From Clostridium sp. CAG:1193 (GTDB lineage: Bacteria > Bacillota_I > Bacilli_A > RF39 > UBA660), in contig HF990779.1 in the NCBI GenBank assembly GCA_000436255.1, forward strand, positions 2,889 to 26,182: a DNA stretch of 23,294 nucleotides, given 5' to 3'. Below are positions 1-7,204 of this stretch, one piece after another; position 1 is the stretch's first letter; the number at the start of each line of letters is the position of its first letter. Made by a program: the position numbers and the translations under genes. The notes beneath the pieces were generated by a model that did no database searches, had not been told where the DNA came from, and was given only the letters and a program-made list of their open reading frames with translations.

Positions 1-1536
1 GAAAGATATTATAATAACACAATAACAAATAAAGATATGATTAATTATTATACATATGTGATGTGCGGTGATGGAGACCTTATGGAAGGTGTTAGTTATG
101 AGGCTTTATCTTTAGCAGGTACATTAAACTTAAATAAATTAATTATATTATATGATTCAAATAGTGTAACATTAGATGGAAGTACCGATATTACATTTAA
201 TGAAGATATTCATCTTAGATTTAAATCTATTGGATTTAATTATATTAAAACAAGTAATAACATAGATGATATAGATAATGCTATAAAAGAGGCTAAAAAT
301 AGTAATAAACCTACATTAATTGAGGTAAAAACTCTTATAGGTGAAGGATCACTTCTTGAAGGAACTAATAAAATACATGGGGGTATTATTACAGAAGAAG
401 ATACATATCAGTTAAAAGAGAAATTAAATTTAAGTACAATACCTTTTGATATAGATATAAATTTAGTAAGTGAATTTAGAGATAAAATTAAAGAAAGAAT
501 GCATTCTAAGTATGAAAACTGGAAAAGCATATTTTATACAAGTAGTGATCTTGTAAAATTTTCAAATAGTATTGATTTATTATCTTTAGTTAATCCTTTT
601 TATGAAAAGATGGATGAATCTATGAGGGACACTAATGGTAAAATTATGAATGTAATAGGTTCAAATTTATATACATTTATTGGTGGAGCAGCAGATACAT
701 CATTATCAACTAAAACAAAAATATTAAGTAGTAAAATGTTTAGTAGAAATGATTATAGTGGTAAAAATATATATTATGGGGTAAGAGAGCATGCAATGGC
801 AGGAATTTCAAATGGTCTTGCTAGTGCAGGATTATTACCTTTTGCATCTACATTTTTAGTATTTTCTGATCATATGAAGCCTTCAATAAGAATGAGTGCA
901 CTTATGGATTTACCAGTAACATATGTATTTACACATGATTCAATAACTATAGGAAGTGATGGAGCAACTCATGAACCTGTTGAACAGTTGGATTCTTTAA
1001 GGAGTATTCCTAATTTTAGAGTATTTAGACCTGCTGATGCAAGAGAGATATTAGGAAGTTGGAATGAAATTTTAAATAATCCTAAACCAAGTGCAATAGT
1101 ATTATCAAGAAATAACACGCCTTTACTTAAAAATAGTGATGCTAAAAGTGTATCTAAAGGGGCATATATAGTAAAAAAAGAAAACGGAAGATTAAGTGCA
1201 ATAATTATTGCATCTGGAGAAGAAGTAAATACAGTAGTTAAAATAGCAGAAGAATTAGAAAAAGATAAAATATATTTAAGGGTAGTAAGTATGGTATCAG
1301 AATCTTTATATGAACAAACTTGTAATGAGTATAAAGCAAGCATTTTACCAAATGGATATAAATGTATAGTTGTTGAATATTCAAATAGTAACTTATGGTA
1401 TAAATATATACAAAATAAAAACTATTTAATTAATTTAAATAGTTTTGGTAAAAGTGGTACAAAAGAAGAGGTGTTAAAATCATTTAATTTAGATTATGAG
1501 ACTCTAAAAGAACGTATAAAAGAATTAGTAAAATAA
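1..1536 (+). CDS. tkt: Transketolase, 5' end cut by window
   Basis: Thiamine-diphosphate enzyme of the non-oxidative pentose phosphate pathway; it moves two-carbon ketol units between sugar phosphates in the cytoplasm. The reading frame is open from base 1 and already reads as transketolase before the first ATG (37), so the gene is cut by the window edge and that ATG is not the start. About 511 residues are visible of a usual ~660. Near the left end is the diphosphate/metal motif GDGDLMEG. In the pyrimidine-binding half, GVREHAMAGISNGLA carries the catalytic Glu (codon 787-789), followed by THDSITIGSDGATHEP and RPADAREI. The usual GYGS...HG.PLG stretch is altered (IGEGSLLEGTNKIHGG). B. subtilis has the same following genes, sirA and yneF. 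Confidence 0.95.
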   Translation, partial: ERYYNNTITNKDMINYYTYVMCGDGDLMEGVSYEALSLAGTLNLNKLIILYDSNSVTLDGSTDITFNEDIHLRFKSIGFNYIKTSNNIDDIDNAIKEAKNSNKPTLIEVKTLIGEGSLLEGTNKIHGGIITEEDTYQLKEKLNLSTIPFDIDINLVSEFRDKIKERMHSKYENWKSIFYTSSDLVKFSNSIDLLSLVNPFYEKMDESMRDTNGKIMNVIGSNLYTFIGGAADTSLSTKTKILSSKMFSRNDYSGKNIYYGVREHAMAGISNGLASAGLLPFASTFLVFSDHMKPSIRMSALMDLPVTYVFTHDSITIGSDGATHEPVEQLDSLRSIPNFRVFRPADAREILGSWNEILNNPKPSAIVLSRNNTPLLKNSDAKSVSKGAYIVKKENGRLSAIIIASGEEVNTVVKIAEELEKDKIYLRVVSMVSESLYEQTCNEYKASILPNGYKCIVVEYSNSNLWYKYIQNKNYLINLNSFGKSGTKEEVLKSFNLDYETLKERIKELVK

Positions 1537-1538
1537 TA

Positions 1539-1570
1539 TTCGACAAAAAAATGCCTTATAAAGATATATA
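1539..1570 (+). promoter_or_regulatory. Putative Spo0A box and promoter of sirA
   Basis: TTCGACA at 1539-1545 is an exact match to the Spo0A box (TGTCGAA read on the other strand). It overlaps TCGACA (1540-1545), a 5/6 match to a -35 element, with TATATA at 1565-1570 as a possible -10 at a long 19-nt spacing. In B. subtilis, sirA is directly activated by Spo0A~P from a promoter in this position. The heptamer is seen directly; its function is inferred from the identity of the downstream gene. Confidence 0.5.
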
Positions 1571-1588
1571 GTATTTATGAGGTGACAT

Positions 1589-2020
1589 ATGAGGACATAT
1601 TATGCGTTTATTATAAAGGATTCGCTTATGCATTTTTATATGAAAAGGCCATATTCTTTATATAAAATATTAGAAGAAGTATATAACTTAAAAAACAATG
1701 ATATAATACTTGGCTATAGGCTTTTAGAACAAGTAACCACGCCATTTGGAATAAAAAAGACAAATAAATTTATATATAAAAATCATTATGATGAATTATC
1801 TTATTCAAGGAATGAGAACAATCACATGATCAAAAATTTATATAGTGAAGAAATAACATTACTTAAAGTATTTAATTCACACGTAAGAATAAAATCAAAT
1901 GTAAACTATTCATCATTCTTTAATTCTATAAGACTATATAATAAAAATATATTTGTATGTGATTTTGAAAATAAAGATTACTTTTGGATAGATAAAATTA
2001 AACTTGAAAGTATTGTATAA
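1589..2020 (+). CDS. sirA: SirA-like sporulation inhibitor of replication
   Basis: Small cytoplasmic protein of 143 residues. In B. subtilis SirA (YneE) binds domain I of DnaA and blocks new rounds of replication once sporulation starts. The call rests on three points. The N-terminus (MRTYYAFIIKDSLMHFY) resembles the SirA opening. The C-terminus (IFVCDFENKDYFWIDKIK) resembles its closing AIDFNSKRYGWLNPVK. The gene sits exactly between tkt and yneF, as in Bacillus. RBS GAGGTG lies at 1579-1584. A perfect Spo0A-box heptamer upstream fits the known regulation. Sequence similarity is weak overall, so synteny carries much weight. If right, the organism probably sporulates or recently descended from a spore former. 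Confidence 0.78.
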   Translation: MRTYYAFIIKDSLMHFYMKRPYSLYKILEEVYNLKNNDIILGYRLLEQVTTPFGIKKTNKFIYKNHYDELSYSRNENNHMIKNLYSEEITLLKVFNSHVRIKSNVNYSSFFNSIRLYNKNIFVCDFENKDYFWIDKIKLESIV

Positions 2021-2041
2021 ATAAGTATTTTTTACTATAAT
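2013..2041 (+). promoter_or_regulatory. Possible yneF promoter
   Basis: TTGTAT (2013-2018), a 17-nt spacer and a perfect TATAAT (2036-2041) precede yneF and overlap the end of sirA. The -35 is weak (3/6). yneF could therefore be transcribed both with sirA and on its own. Confidence 0.45.
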
Positions 2042-2059
2042 TAATTAAGGAGGTAAATT

Positions 2060-2275
2060 ATGGAATTTTTACTTGATGTATTAAAAATATTAGTGGGTGT
2101 AATAATTGGTGCAGTAATAGGCTTTTTTGTAGCAAGAAAATATATGCAAAAGTATTTAAAGAAAAATCCACCAATTAATGAACAAATGATTAAGATTATG
2201 ATGCAACAAATGGGAAGAACACCAAATCAAAAGCAAATTAATCAAGTTATGAAAGCAATGAGTAAACAAATGTAA
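2060..2275 (+). CDS. yneF: YneF family small membrane protein (UPF0154)
   Basis: A 71-residue protein of unknown biochemical role, widely conserved in Firmicutes and Mollicutes. It has one N-terminal transmembrane helix (residues about 5-25, rich in V/I/G), then a basic stretch (ARKYMQKYLKKNPP) typical of an inside-facing tail. A conserved soluble part follows, with INEQMIKIMMQQMGRTPNQKQINQVMKAM, the family hallmark. Length matches the family. A strong RBS (AAGGAGG) precedes the ATG, and the gene follows sirA by 39 nt as in B. subtilis. Its stop codon lies inside the loop of the terminator hairpin that ends the operon. Confidence 0.9.
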   Translation: MEFLLDVLKILVGVIIGAVIGFFVARKYMQKYLKKNPPINEQMIKIMMQQMGRTPNQKQINQVMKAMSKQM

Positions 2276-2290
2276 CTCATTGCTTTTTTT
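2253..2290 (+). terminator. Rho-independent terminator of sirA-yneF
   Basis: Perfect 10-bp stem AAGCAATGAG (2253-2262) / CTCATTGCTT (2276-2285) followed by a T run to 2290. The 5' arm is coding sequence of yneF and the TAA stop (2273-2275) is in the loop. Confidence 0.88.
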
Positions 2291-2319
2291 ATAAAAAAAA
2301 TAAGGACTTAAGCCTTATT
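2291..2319 (-). terminator. Terminator of gpsA
   Basis: On the minus strand, stem AATAAGG / CCTTATT (2313-2319 pairing with 2299-2305) is followed by a T-rich tract (2291-2300). The gpsA stop codon (2308-2310) lies in the loop. It sits back to back with the yneF terminator, separating the convergent units. Confidence 0.75.
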
Positions 2320-3273
2320 AATTAAAAACTCTGGTAGTTTATGAGGAGTATCTCCTTTAATTGCAATATCATATATTATATTTATAATTGGCATATCAAT
2401 TTTTTTATTTTTTACAAGTTTATGAATAGACAATAAAGCATAGTATCCTTCAGTAGTATTCTTATTTAAGTATTCATCAATCTCTTTTTTATCTTTTTTT
2501 AAACCAAGCATTACTCCGAATTTATAATTCCTACTTTTAGGAGAAGAGCAAGTTAATATTAAATCACCAATACCTGCAAAAGATAGAATAACTCTTTTAT
2601 CACACTTTAGTTTACTTAATAATTCTTTAATATCATGCATAGATTCATTAATTAAAAATGCCCTTGTAGAATCAGAATATCCAAGTCCATCTAATATACC
2701 AGAAGCTATAGCAATAATATTTTTGATAGTTCCACATAATTCAATACCATGCATTTCTTTACTTTCCCTTAATTTCAGATGAGAATTACATAAAGCTTTA
2801 GTTACAATATTATGTGCTTTATTACTAGAAGATGCAATTGCAAGAGCAACTGGATCTTTATTAATTAAATCAATTGCAAATGTAGGACCTGATATAACAG
2901 ATAGGTTTTTAGGATGAAGAGTATCAGTAACAACATCATCTAAAAAACACAAAGTATCGTTTTCAATACCTTTACTTGCAATGCATATTGGAGTATTTCT
3001 ATTATAATATTTTTTCATACTTATACATACCTCTCTAACATATTTAGAAGCAGTACAAATAACTATTAAATCTGCATTAGTTAATGCATCTTTAATATCA
3101 TTAGAAATACTTATACCTTCTGGTATAGCCATATCAAGAATAGGAGCAAAGTCCTTTTTATTTTTATAGTCGTCATTTCTTTCAGACCATATTTTAACAT
3201 TGTGTCCATTTTCATTCATATCAAGAGAAAGTGCAACACTATATATTCCAAAACCAATAACACTTATATTCAT
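2308..3273 (-). CDS. gpsA: Glycerol-3-phosphate dehydrogenase [NAD(P)+]
   Basis: Reduces dihydroxyacetone phosphate to sn-glycerol 3-phosphate, the backbone for phospholipids, in the cytoplasm. The 321 residues match the usual ~330. The N-terminal Rossmann motif reads GFGIYSVA (residues 7-14; the last Gly of GxGxxG is Ser12). Other landmarks are ASKGIE with K101, the ISGPTFA signature (127-133), catalytic K184 in GTIKNIIAIASGILDGLGY, and AGIGDLILTC...SRNYKFG. It is the only minus-strand gene here. The start is set by RBS GGTGA a few bases upstream. It supplies glycerol 3-phosphate for the PlsC-type acylation step encoded at the right edge of the window, though the two are not linked in one operon. 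Confidence 0.95.
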   Translation of the reverse strand: MNISVIGFGIYSVALSLDMNENGHNVKIWSERNDDYKNKKDFAPILDMAIPEGISISNDIKDALTNADLIVICTASKYVREVCISMKKYYNRNTPICIASKGIENDTLCFLDDVVTDTLHPKNLSVISGPTFAIDLINKDPVALAIASSSNKAHNIVTKALCNSHLKLRESKEMHGIELCGTIKNIIAIASGILDGLGYSDSTRAFLINESMHDIKELLSKLKCDKRVILSFAGIGDLILTCSSPKSRNYKFGVMLGLKKDKKEIDEYLNKNTTEGYYALLSIHKLVKNKKIDMPIINIIYDIAIKGDTPHKLPEFLINKA

Positions 3274-3289
3274 ATAATCACCATATATT

Positions 3290-3318
3290 AGTATATAACT
3301 TAATTAACAAATTGTCAA
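3290..3318 (-). promoter_or_regulatory. SigmaA promoter of gpsA
   Basis: On the minus strand: TTGACA (3313-3318), a 17-nt spacer and TATACT (3290-3295), about 17 nt upstream of the gpsA ATG. The -35 lies in one arm of a 7-bp inverted repeat, TTGTCAA (3312-3318) and TTGACAA (3330-3336), which could be a regulator site or chance. Confidence 0.8.
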
Positions 3319-3369
3319 CAATTGTAAACTTGACAAGAGGAGAGGGGATAATGTAGTGATGTATCAAGT

Positions 3370-3594
3370 ATGAATAGTAATGATTATGGAACTTGTGTAA
3401 TAACATTTGATAATAGAGGTAAAGCAACAAGTATAGATTTAAGTAGTTTTGATACTTCTAATGTAACTGATATGAGTGGAATGTTTTACTATAGTATTAC
3501 AACAACAGGATACGCACGCTCGCAGGAAGATGCAGATAGATTTAATGCAAGTAGCAATAAACCTTCTGAATTAACATTTGTAGTTAAATCATAA
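3370..3594 (+). pseudogene. BspA/DUF285 surface-protein remnant
   Basis: A 74-residue open frame holding one complete BspA-type leucine-rich repeat (SIDLSSFDTSNVTDMSGMF, residues 23-41). It is joined directly to a tail resembling the C-terminal linker of such surface proteins (GYARSQEDADRFNASSNKP, then LTFVVKS). Normal family members are hundreds of residues long, with a signal peptide and many tandem repeats. Here there is no signal peptide, the frame is closed by a stop at 3349-3351, and I see no convincing RBS for the ATG at 3370. The codons around 3510-3540 (TACGCACGCTCGCAG) are more GC-rich than the surroundings. It is best read as the remnant of a larger adhesin gene shortened by repeat recombination. 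A short expressed protein is not excluded, because a terminator follows. Confidence 0.6.
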
Positions 3595-3599
3595 TAATT

Positions 3600-3627
3600 A
3601 AATGGGTTAGTGTTAATCCATTTTTTC
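3600..3627 (+). terminator. Rho-independent terminator
   Basis: 10-bp stem AAATGGGTTA (3600-3609) / TAATCCATTT (3614-3623, one G-U pair) with a 4-nt loop and a T run to 3626. It follows the BspA remnant. Confidence 0.82.
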
Positions 3628-3647
3628 TTTTAAAAATGTTTGTTGTG

Positions 3648-3656
3648 TGATAAAAT
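3648..3656 (+). promoter_or_regulatory. Possible extended -10 promoter of trhP1-trhP2
   Basis: TGATAAAAT is an extended -10 (TGn plus TAAAAT at 3651-3656) just after the preceding terminator and 19 nt before the trhP1 start. No good -35 is visible. Confidence 0.4.
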
Positions 3657-3675
3657 GTATGAGTGAGGTGGAAGT

Positions 3676-4509
3676 ATGACTAAATTGTTGATTGAACCTT
3701 TAAGCAAGGAACATATAAAGTATTTGAATAATAAAGATATCGCGGGTTATATTGTTGGTATTAATAATTATTCAATATTTCAAAGTTTAAAGTTATCTAT
3801 TGATGATATTAAAAATCTTGATGTTAATGGCAAAGAGTTATATATTTATTTGAACAAACCTATACATAATAGTGAGTTATCTAGTATAAAGAATATATTA
3901 ATAGAGTTATCTAAGATGAATATAACTGGCGTTATATATGAAGATGTATGTATATATATGTTTAATAAAAATCTTAATTTGAATCTTAATTTAATATGGG
4001 GTAGTATGCATTTACCTACTAATAGCAAAACATGTAATTATTGGCATGATAAAGGATGTGCAGGAGCGTTATTAAGCACAGAGTTAATGGTTAGTGATTT
4101 TATTAATATAAAGAAAAATACTAATATGATAATAATGGTATATTTGTATGGACATATTCCTATAATGGAATCTAGTCGTACTTTAATTACTAATTATTTA
4201 TCACATATTAATAAGAAAAAAGAATGTGATGTATATAACTTATATGAAAAAGAGAGAGATAAATTTTATCCTATATATGAAGAGTATGATAATACATTTA
4301 TTTTAGAAGATGTACTTAATGGTATAAATGTAGTTGGTGATCTTAAAGATGCGGGTATTGATTATATTATATTAAATAGTTTGTTATGTGATTCATCTAT
4401 TGATAAAGTGATTGATGAGTATATAGAAGCTTTAAATGGTAAAAAATTTGATTATAAGGATGTATATACTGGTTTTTTATTTAAAGAAAGTATTTTTAGG
4501 GTGAAGTAA
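3676..4509 (+). CDS. trhP1: U32-family tRNA hydroxylation subunit TrhP1-like (YrrN)
   Basis: A 277-residue protein with the fold features of the U32 'peptidase' family but without its Cys-rich signature. Recognisable parts are the N-terminal half (AGYIVGINNYS, KELYIYLNKPIHN, MNITGVIYEDV) and WGSMHLPTNSKTCNYWHDKGCAGALLSTEL in the middle. In B. subtilis, YrrN/YrrO (TrhP1/TrhP2) carry out prephenate-dependent 5-hydroxylation of uridine 34 in tRNA. Placement directly before a canonical TrhP2 (1-nt gap) and near trmR supports the same job. It is slightly shorter than YrrN (~310). The ATG is preceded by GAGGTGG. The alternative, a collagenase-like protease as older annotation of this family has it, is less likely given the context. 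Confidence 0.75.
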   Translation: MTKLLIEPLSKEHIKYLNNKDIAGYIVGINNYSIFQSLKLSIDDIKNLDVNGKELYIYLNKPIHNSELSSIKNILIELSKMNITGVIYEDVCIYMFNKNLNLNLNLIWGSMHLPTNSKTCNYWHDKGCAGALLSTELMVSDFINIKKNTNMIIMVYLYGHIPIMESSRTLITNYLSHINKKKECDVYNLYEKERDKFYPIYEEYDNTFILEDVLNGINVVGDLKDAGIDYIILNSLLCDSSIDKVIDEYIEALNGKKFDYKDVYTGFLFKESIFRVK

Positions 4510-4510
4510 T

Positions 4511-5707
4511 ATGAAGAAAGTTGAACTACTTGCACCAGCAGGTAATTTAGAAAAATTAAAATGGGCATTTTTATATGGTGCGGATGCAGTATATTTTGGT
4601 GGTCAAAATTATGGTTTACGTGCGAATGCTGGAAACTTAAGTATTGATGAGATAAAACAGGCATGTGAGTATGCACATAAACTTAATAAAAAGGTATATG
4701 TAACTGCTAATATTGTATTTCATGATGAAGATTTAGATGGAATTAGCGAATATTTAATTGAACTTAAAAATGCTAAAGTTGATGCGGTTATAATATCAGA
4801 TCCGGGTGTTTTACCTATTATTAAAAAAGTAATACCAGATATGGAAATACATATAAGTACACAACAAAATTGCCTAAATTATGAGGCATGTAATTTCTTT
4901 TATGATGAAGGGGTTAAAAGAGTAGTATTGGGGCGTGAAATGTCTAAAACTGATTTAGAGTCCATACTTAAAAATACTAAAGTAGATATAGAAGTATTTA
5001 TACAAGGTGCGATGTGTGTATCTTATAGTGGAAGATGTGTATTATCAAACTATTTTACTAATAGAGATTCTAATAGAGGTGGATGTAGTCAAATATGTAG
5101 ATGGAATTTTTCTCTTTATGATGAATTTAAAAAGAAAATTTGTAATGACGATGATTTTGCAATGACTGTAAAAGATTTATCTATGATTGGGTATATTAAT
5201 GAATTAATTGATATGGGGGTTAAATCATTTAAAATAGAGGGAAGAATGAGATCTATTTATTATGTTGCAACTGTACTTAATGTTTATAGAAGAGCGATTG
5301 ATGAATATTATAATACTGGTAAAATTACTAATATTGATGCATATATTTACGAATTATTTAGATGTGCAAATAGAGAAAGTGTAGTACAGTATTATTTAAA
5401 AAGACCAGGTGTTAATGAACAATATTTTTCAGGACGTGAGGAAGTGTCTAACAAGGATTTTTTAGGTGTAGTATTATCTTATGATGAAGATAAAAAAGAA
5501 ATTGTTTTGGAACAAAGAAATTATTTTAAAGTTGGTGATGAAATAACAATTTTTGGTCCAGGTATGGACGAAATCAATTTAAAAGTTGAATATATTAAAA
5601 ATGAAAAAGGAGACTTTATAGATGTTGCAAGACATCCTAAAGAAATAGTAAGAATACCATGTGATGAATGTGTATTAAGTAATTCAATTATTAGAGTTAA
5701 GTTTTAA
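4511..5707 (+). CDS. trhP2: U32-family tRNA hydroxylation protein TrhP2 (YrrO)
   Basis: A 398-residue U32-family protein. It opens with ELLAPAGNLEKLKWAFLYGADAVYFGG in its first 31 residues. The family signature is EVFIQGAMCVSYSGRCVLSN (161-180), followed by GGCSQICRW (190-198). C169, C176, C192 and C196 are candidate iron-sulfur ligands. KIEGRMRSIYYVATV follows about 50 residues later. Family knowledge: TrhP proteins hydroxylate U34 of tRNAs that read NNU/NNA/NNG-type boxes, giving ho5U with prephenate as the hydroxyl source. The gene is 1 nt behind trhP1, so the two are surely one transcript. RBS AGGGTGA overlaps the end of trhP1. The stop codon is inside the terminator stem. The product, ho5U, is the substrate of TrmR encoded further on. 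Confidence 0.87.
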   Translation: MKKVELLAPAGNLEKLKWAFLYGADAVYFGGQNYGLRANAGNLSIDEIKQACEYAHKLNKKVYVTANIVFHDEDLDGISEYLIELKNAKVDAVIISDPGVLPIIKKVIPDMEIHISTQQNCLNYEACNFFYDEGVKRVVLGREMSKTDLESILKNTKVDIEVFIQGAMCVSYSGRCVLSNYFTNRDSNRGGCSQICRWNFSLYDEFKKKICNDDDFAMTVKDLSMIGYINELIDMGVKSFKIEGRMRSIYYVATVLNVYRRAIDEYYNTGKITNIDAYIYELFRCANRESVVQYYLKRPGVNEQYFSGREEVSNKDFLGVVLSYDEDKKEIVLEQRNYFKVGDEITIFGPGMDEINLKVEYIKNEKGDFIDVARHPKEIVRIPCDECVLSNSIIRVKF

Positions 5708-5720
5708 CTCTTTTATTTTT
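5693..5720 (+). terminator. Terminator of trhP1-trhP2
   Basis: 8-bp stem AGAGTTAA (5693-5700) / TTAACTCT (5704-5711) with a 3-nt loop, then a T-rich tract. The trhP2 stop TAA (5705-5707) is part of the stem. Confidence 0.78.
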
Positions 5721-5755
5721 TATAAAATTGTATATAATATAAAAAGGGTGTTAGT

Positions 5756-6403
5756 ATGAATGTATGTGTAATTAATGAAATAAGAAAACTAAATAACTAT
5801 CTAGAAAAAAGAAGTAAGAATGATAAAGAGTTTTTTAATACAAATATTTGGTATACTTCTTTTAATATTGGTGATAATGGATTTTATATTGATGATGAGA
5901 TAACATATTCAAATTCTTTTGTTTTACTTCATGAATTATTACATATGTCTAGCTATGATAGGGATAATAATATTGATGGTTTTACTGATAAATATGGTAA
6001 TGGTGTTGGTCTTACTGAAGGGATGACTGAATACTTGGTTATGAAAATAAATTACCTTGATACACCTACTACATATTATTTAGAAACATTTGTAACAGAA
6101 GTAATAATGGGTATTACTGATATTGAAAGTGAGTATTTTAGGGCAGATAAAATTGGTTTACTTAAAAAAATAGAAATAAAACATTTAATGGATGAATTAG
6201 ATATATTTTATAGATATCACATTCTAGTAGATGATTTTGATACTGATATTTATAATGCTTTAGTAAATAATATCTTGACTGAAACACTGGTTATATCAAG
6301 TAATAATGGATGCATTAATTTATATAATGAAACAAAGGAAAGATATGAAAAAAAGAAGTCATTTTTTATAAAAAACAAAGTAAAAATGTTACGCGAAGGT
6401 TAA
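5756..6403 (+). CDS. Putative HExxH zinc metallopeptidase, family not recognised
   Basis: A 215-residue protein with no signal peptide or membrane helix, so probably cytoplasmic. I do not recognise the family. It has HELLH at 59-63, the zinc-binding motif of metallopeptidases. LTEGMTEYL (86-94) follows 25 residues later, where E88 could be the third zinc ligand as in gluzincins. HDR-type acidic and aromatic residues surround both. The C-terminal third (NETKERYEKKKSFF...) is basic and probably helical. The gene lies between trhP2 (after that operon's terminator) and trmR (which has its own promoter). It is thus probably its own unit: TATAAT at 5733-5738 and RBS AAAGGGTG precede the start. A link to tRNA modification would be guesswork. 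Relatives of toxin or phage-type peptidases are an alternative. Confidence 0.7.
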   Translation: MNVCVINEIRKLNNYLEKRSKNDKEFFNTNIWYTSFNIGDNGFYIDDEITYSNSFVLLHELLHMSSYDRDNNIDGFTDKYGNGVGLTEGMTEYLVMKINYLDTPTTYYLETFVTEVIMGITDIESEYFRADKIGLLKKIEIKHLMDELDIFYRYHILVDDFDTDIYNALVNNILTETLVISSNNGCINLYNETKERYEKKKSFFIKNKVKMLREG

Positions 6404-6408
6404 ATAAT

Positions 6409-6437
6409 TTGACAAATTGTAAAAAAAAGTATATTAT
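6409..6437 (+). promoter_or_regulatory. SigmaA promoter of trmR
   Basis: TTGACA (6409-6414), 17-nt spacer, TATTAT (6432-6437). The predicted RNA begins near 6444, exactly at a small hairpin, GTAATT (6444-6449) / AATTAC (6455-6460), followed by a T run (6463-6469). This could be a 5' stabilising stem or a weak attenuator. Confidence 0.82.
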
Positions 6438-6491
6438 TATCAAGTAATTTTCGCAATTACAATTTTTTTATCGAATGGAGAGTCCTTAAAA

Positions 6492-7082
6492 ATGGATAAA
6501 GATTTTAAAAGTATAGAAAAGTATGCTGAAGAACATAATATTCCTATAATGGAAAAGACTGGTATTAAGTTTTTAACAAAATATATTGAGGAAAATAATG
6601 TTAAAAGTATACTTGAAATTGGTTCAGCAATTGGATATTCTGCAATTAAGATGGCACTGGTAAATGAAAATATTAAAATAACAACTATTGAAAAAGATAA
6701 TGTAAGATATATGGAGGCTTTAAAGAATATTAAAGATTTTGGCCTTGAAAAAAGAATTACTTTAATATATGGAGATGCTCTTTTATTAAATATTGAAGAT
6801 AAGTATGATTTGATATTTATAGATGCAGCTAAAGGGCAATATATTAATTTCTTTGAAAAATATTCTAAAAATCTAAATAAAAAGGGTGTAATAATTTCTG
6901 ATAATATAGATTTTCATGGACTAGTTAATAAAGAAGAAAGAATTGAAAGTAAGAATTTAAGACAATTGGTTGATAAGATTAGAAGATATATAGATTTCTT
7001 AAAAGAAAATGCATCTTTTGAAACAACTTTTTATAAAGTTGGCGATGGAGTAAGTATTTCAAGAAAAAGAGAAATTAATTAA
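6492..7082 (+). CDS. trmR: tRNA 5-hydroxyuridine methyltransferase TrmR (YrrM)
   Basis: A 196-residue class I SAM-dependent O-methyltransferase of the YrrM family. B. subtilis YrrM (TrmR) methylates 5-hydroxyuridine 34 of tRNA to 5-methoxyuridine, widening wobble reading. Visible features: NIPIMEKTGIKFL near the N-terminus, SAM motif LEIGSAIGYSAI (41-52), IEKD (66-69) for the ribose contact, and FIDAAKGQY (109-117). SDNIDFHGLV follows, where D111, D137 and N138 are the expected metal ligands, and the C-terminus is VGDGVSISRKR. Length fits the family. Start: ATG at 6492 with GGAG about 10 nt upstream. It acts directly after TrhP1/TrhP2, and greA follows as in the B. subtilis yrr cluster, though udk is absent here. 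Confidence 0.88.
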   Translation: MDKDFKSIEKYAEEHNIPIMEKTGIKFLTKYIEENNVKSILEIGSAIGYSAIKMALVNENIKITTIEKDNVRYMEALKNIKDFGLEKRITLIYGDALLLNIEDKYDLIFIDAAKGQYINFFEKYSKNLNKKGVIISDNIDFHGLVNKEERIESKNLRQLVDKIRRYIDFLKENASFETTFYKVGDGVSISRKREIN

Positions 7083-7147
7083 AATAAGTATCAAAAGTAT
7101 AATTTAAGAATATATATAGAAATGATTATAAATATATAAGAATAATA

Positions 7148-7176
7148 TTGACAAAGATATAAAAATAGCGTATTAT
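7148..7176 (+). promoter_or_regulatory. SigmaA promoter of greA
   Basis: TTGACA (7148-7153), 17-nt spacer, TATTAT (7171-7176). Transcription should start near 7183. That rules out the in-frame ATG at 7175 as the greA start. Confidence 0.85.
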
Positions 7177-7204
7177 GAATTGGAAAATGTTTGAGGTGAA
7201 AAAT

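Noticed and set aside
37..39. ATG at 37 as the start of a 499-residue transketolase-like protein
   Set aside because: The frame is open and reads as transketolase from base 1, so the true start lies outside the window.
3330..3356. Plus-strand promoter TTGACA with GATAAT for the BspA remnant
   Set aside because: The spacing is only about 12 nt, too short for a sigmaA promoter; TTGACA is explained as one arm of an inverted repeat.
4452..4676. Minus-strand His-rich frame opposite the trhP1/trhP2 junction
   Set aside because: It is a shadow of the two real genes on the other strand, with no RBS and a composition explained by the reverse of their codons.
7175..7204. Ten extra N-terminal residues on GreA
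   Set aside because: The ATG at 7175 overlaps the promoter -10 and has no RBS; the ATG at 7205 has GAGGTG and gives the normal GreA N-terminus.
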